In this document: positions 46,526 through 46,709 of the stretch, piece after piece
Position numbering within the stretch: the first letter of the stretch is position 1
How the letters are laid out: each line of letters opens with the position of its first letter
NCBI GenBank assembly: GCA_017526585.1
Contig: JAFXRC010000054.1
Coordinates: 1-46,709 of the forward strand
Reading direction: 5' to 3'
DNA length: 46,709 bases
Source: Fibrobacter sp.
Lineage (GTDB): Bacteria > Fibrobacterota > Fibrobacteria > Fibrobacterales > Fibrobacteraceae
Notes under the pieces: model-generated
Database searches by the model: none
What the model saw: the letters and a program-made list of their open reading frames with translations, nothing else
Told to the model about the DNA's origin: nothing
Program-made: the position numbers and the translations under genes

Positions 46526-46629
46526 TTGCGAGGATTGTTGTTCCCGCGGCCACCGCCGGAAGGGCCTTTGCCTCCGCCGTGTCCTGTGGGCCATCCTGCG
46601 CCATTGGGGTCGTTTTGTGGTTGTGCCAT
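46522..46629 (-). CDS. Gly-rich mini-protein (35 aa)
   Basis: A 35-residue ORF with a near-perfect ribosome site AAAGGAGG 6 nt before the ATG at 46629. The product is Gly/Pro/Asn-rich and basic at its end (NGAGWPTGHGGGKGPSGG, then GRGNNNPRK), with no signal peptide and no hydrophobic segment. No named family. The strong ribosome site and the short gap (23 bp) to the zinc-ribbon-like gene upstream on the same strand support a real gene and an operon. Confidence 0.6.
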   Translation of the reverse strand: MAQPQNDPNGAGWPTGHGGGKGPSGGGRGNNNPRK

Positions 46630-46652
46630 ATTGGGCCTCCTTTTACTTGGTC

Positions 46653-46709
46653 TTACCATTGTCTCTGATTACTCGTGATATGCCAGCCACCGCCTTCGGG
46701 GCAGCGGTA
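46653..46709 (-). CDS. C-terminal end of a small zinc-ribbon-like protein (partial)
   Basis: The last 18 codons of a minus-strand frame entering from the right edge: YRCPEGGGWHITSNQRQW and stop at 46653-46655. The pattern resembles small proteins with C-P-x-C-GG-W/Y-H-x-T-S, but the second Cys of the usual knuckle is Gly here. Only the end is visible, so the call is tentative. Confidence 0.4.
   Translation of the reverse strand, partial: YRCPEGGGWHITSNQRQW

Overview
The window reads as chromosomal DNA of a Fibrobacter-like anaerobe (Fibrobacterota). This is an inference from several signs. The left edge holds the 5' end of a 16S rRNA gene. Several lipoproteins carry long Ser/Thr/Glu-rich linkers straight after the lipobox. 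One large exported protein joins a CBM-like jelly-roll domain to cadherin/Ig-like repeats and a C-terminal sorting-type tail. Many promoters carry a -10 element of the form TAnnTTT(G), as in the Bacteroidota side of the FCB group. No tRNA gene, CRISPR array or complete insertion sequence was seen.

Layout. 1-0.25 kb: 16S rRNA start, leader and strong promoter (minus strand). 0.4-15.5 kb: housekeeping and envelope genes, namely an MBL-fold hydrolase, lipoproteins, a flavin reductase, a COG3044-type ATPase carrying an inserted repeat, a PEGA protein, a TPR lipoprotein, an outer-membrane protein with a two-component system, an FKBP isomerase, folD, a SIR2-like protein and a LysR regulator. 15.6-27.1 kb: a sulfur and methionine region with metE, a LolD/FtsX/DUF4418 export operon, metY, a class III aminotransferase and a sulfonate/taurine-type ABC transporter with an AhpD-like protein. 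27.2-31.4 kb: an accessory island with a RelB/PIN pair, a broken HNH endonuclease, a Fic protein behind four 21-bp repeats, and a metallophosphoesterase with a small partner. 31.4-33.8 kb: mccB-mccA (reverse transsulfuration) behind a long leader. 33.8-43.1 kb: histidine phosphatase, PAP2 phosphatase, ackA, the large surface protein, an ABC-F ATPase and an oxidoreductase/beta-propeller fusion. 43.2 kb to the end: a second accessory island with a second Fic gene, a type III toxin-antitoxin system (toxIN) and very small Gly-rich and zinc-ribbon-like genes.

How it works together. Five sulfur-related promoters carry a LysR-type palindrome. Four have GTTAT-N11-ATAAC and metE has a variant with the same ATAG-N7-CTAT core. 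Measured from the predicted transcription starts, their centres lie at -66, -66, -66, -77 and -87, which keeps them on one face of the helix. The mccBA operon has a second control layer: a 19-residue leader peptide with five Cys among its last nine residues, an antiterminator segment at its stop codon and a strong terminator. This is a textbook layout for cysteine-responsive transcription attenuation.

The toxIN locus has all expected parts in order: a consensus promoter, three contiguous 35-nt repeats that can form a pseudoknot, a terminator, and a ToxN/AbiQ-like endoribonuclease gene. Most large ORFs antisense to these genes are shadows caused by codon bias and are left out.
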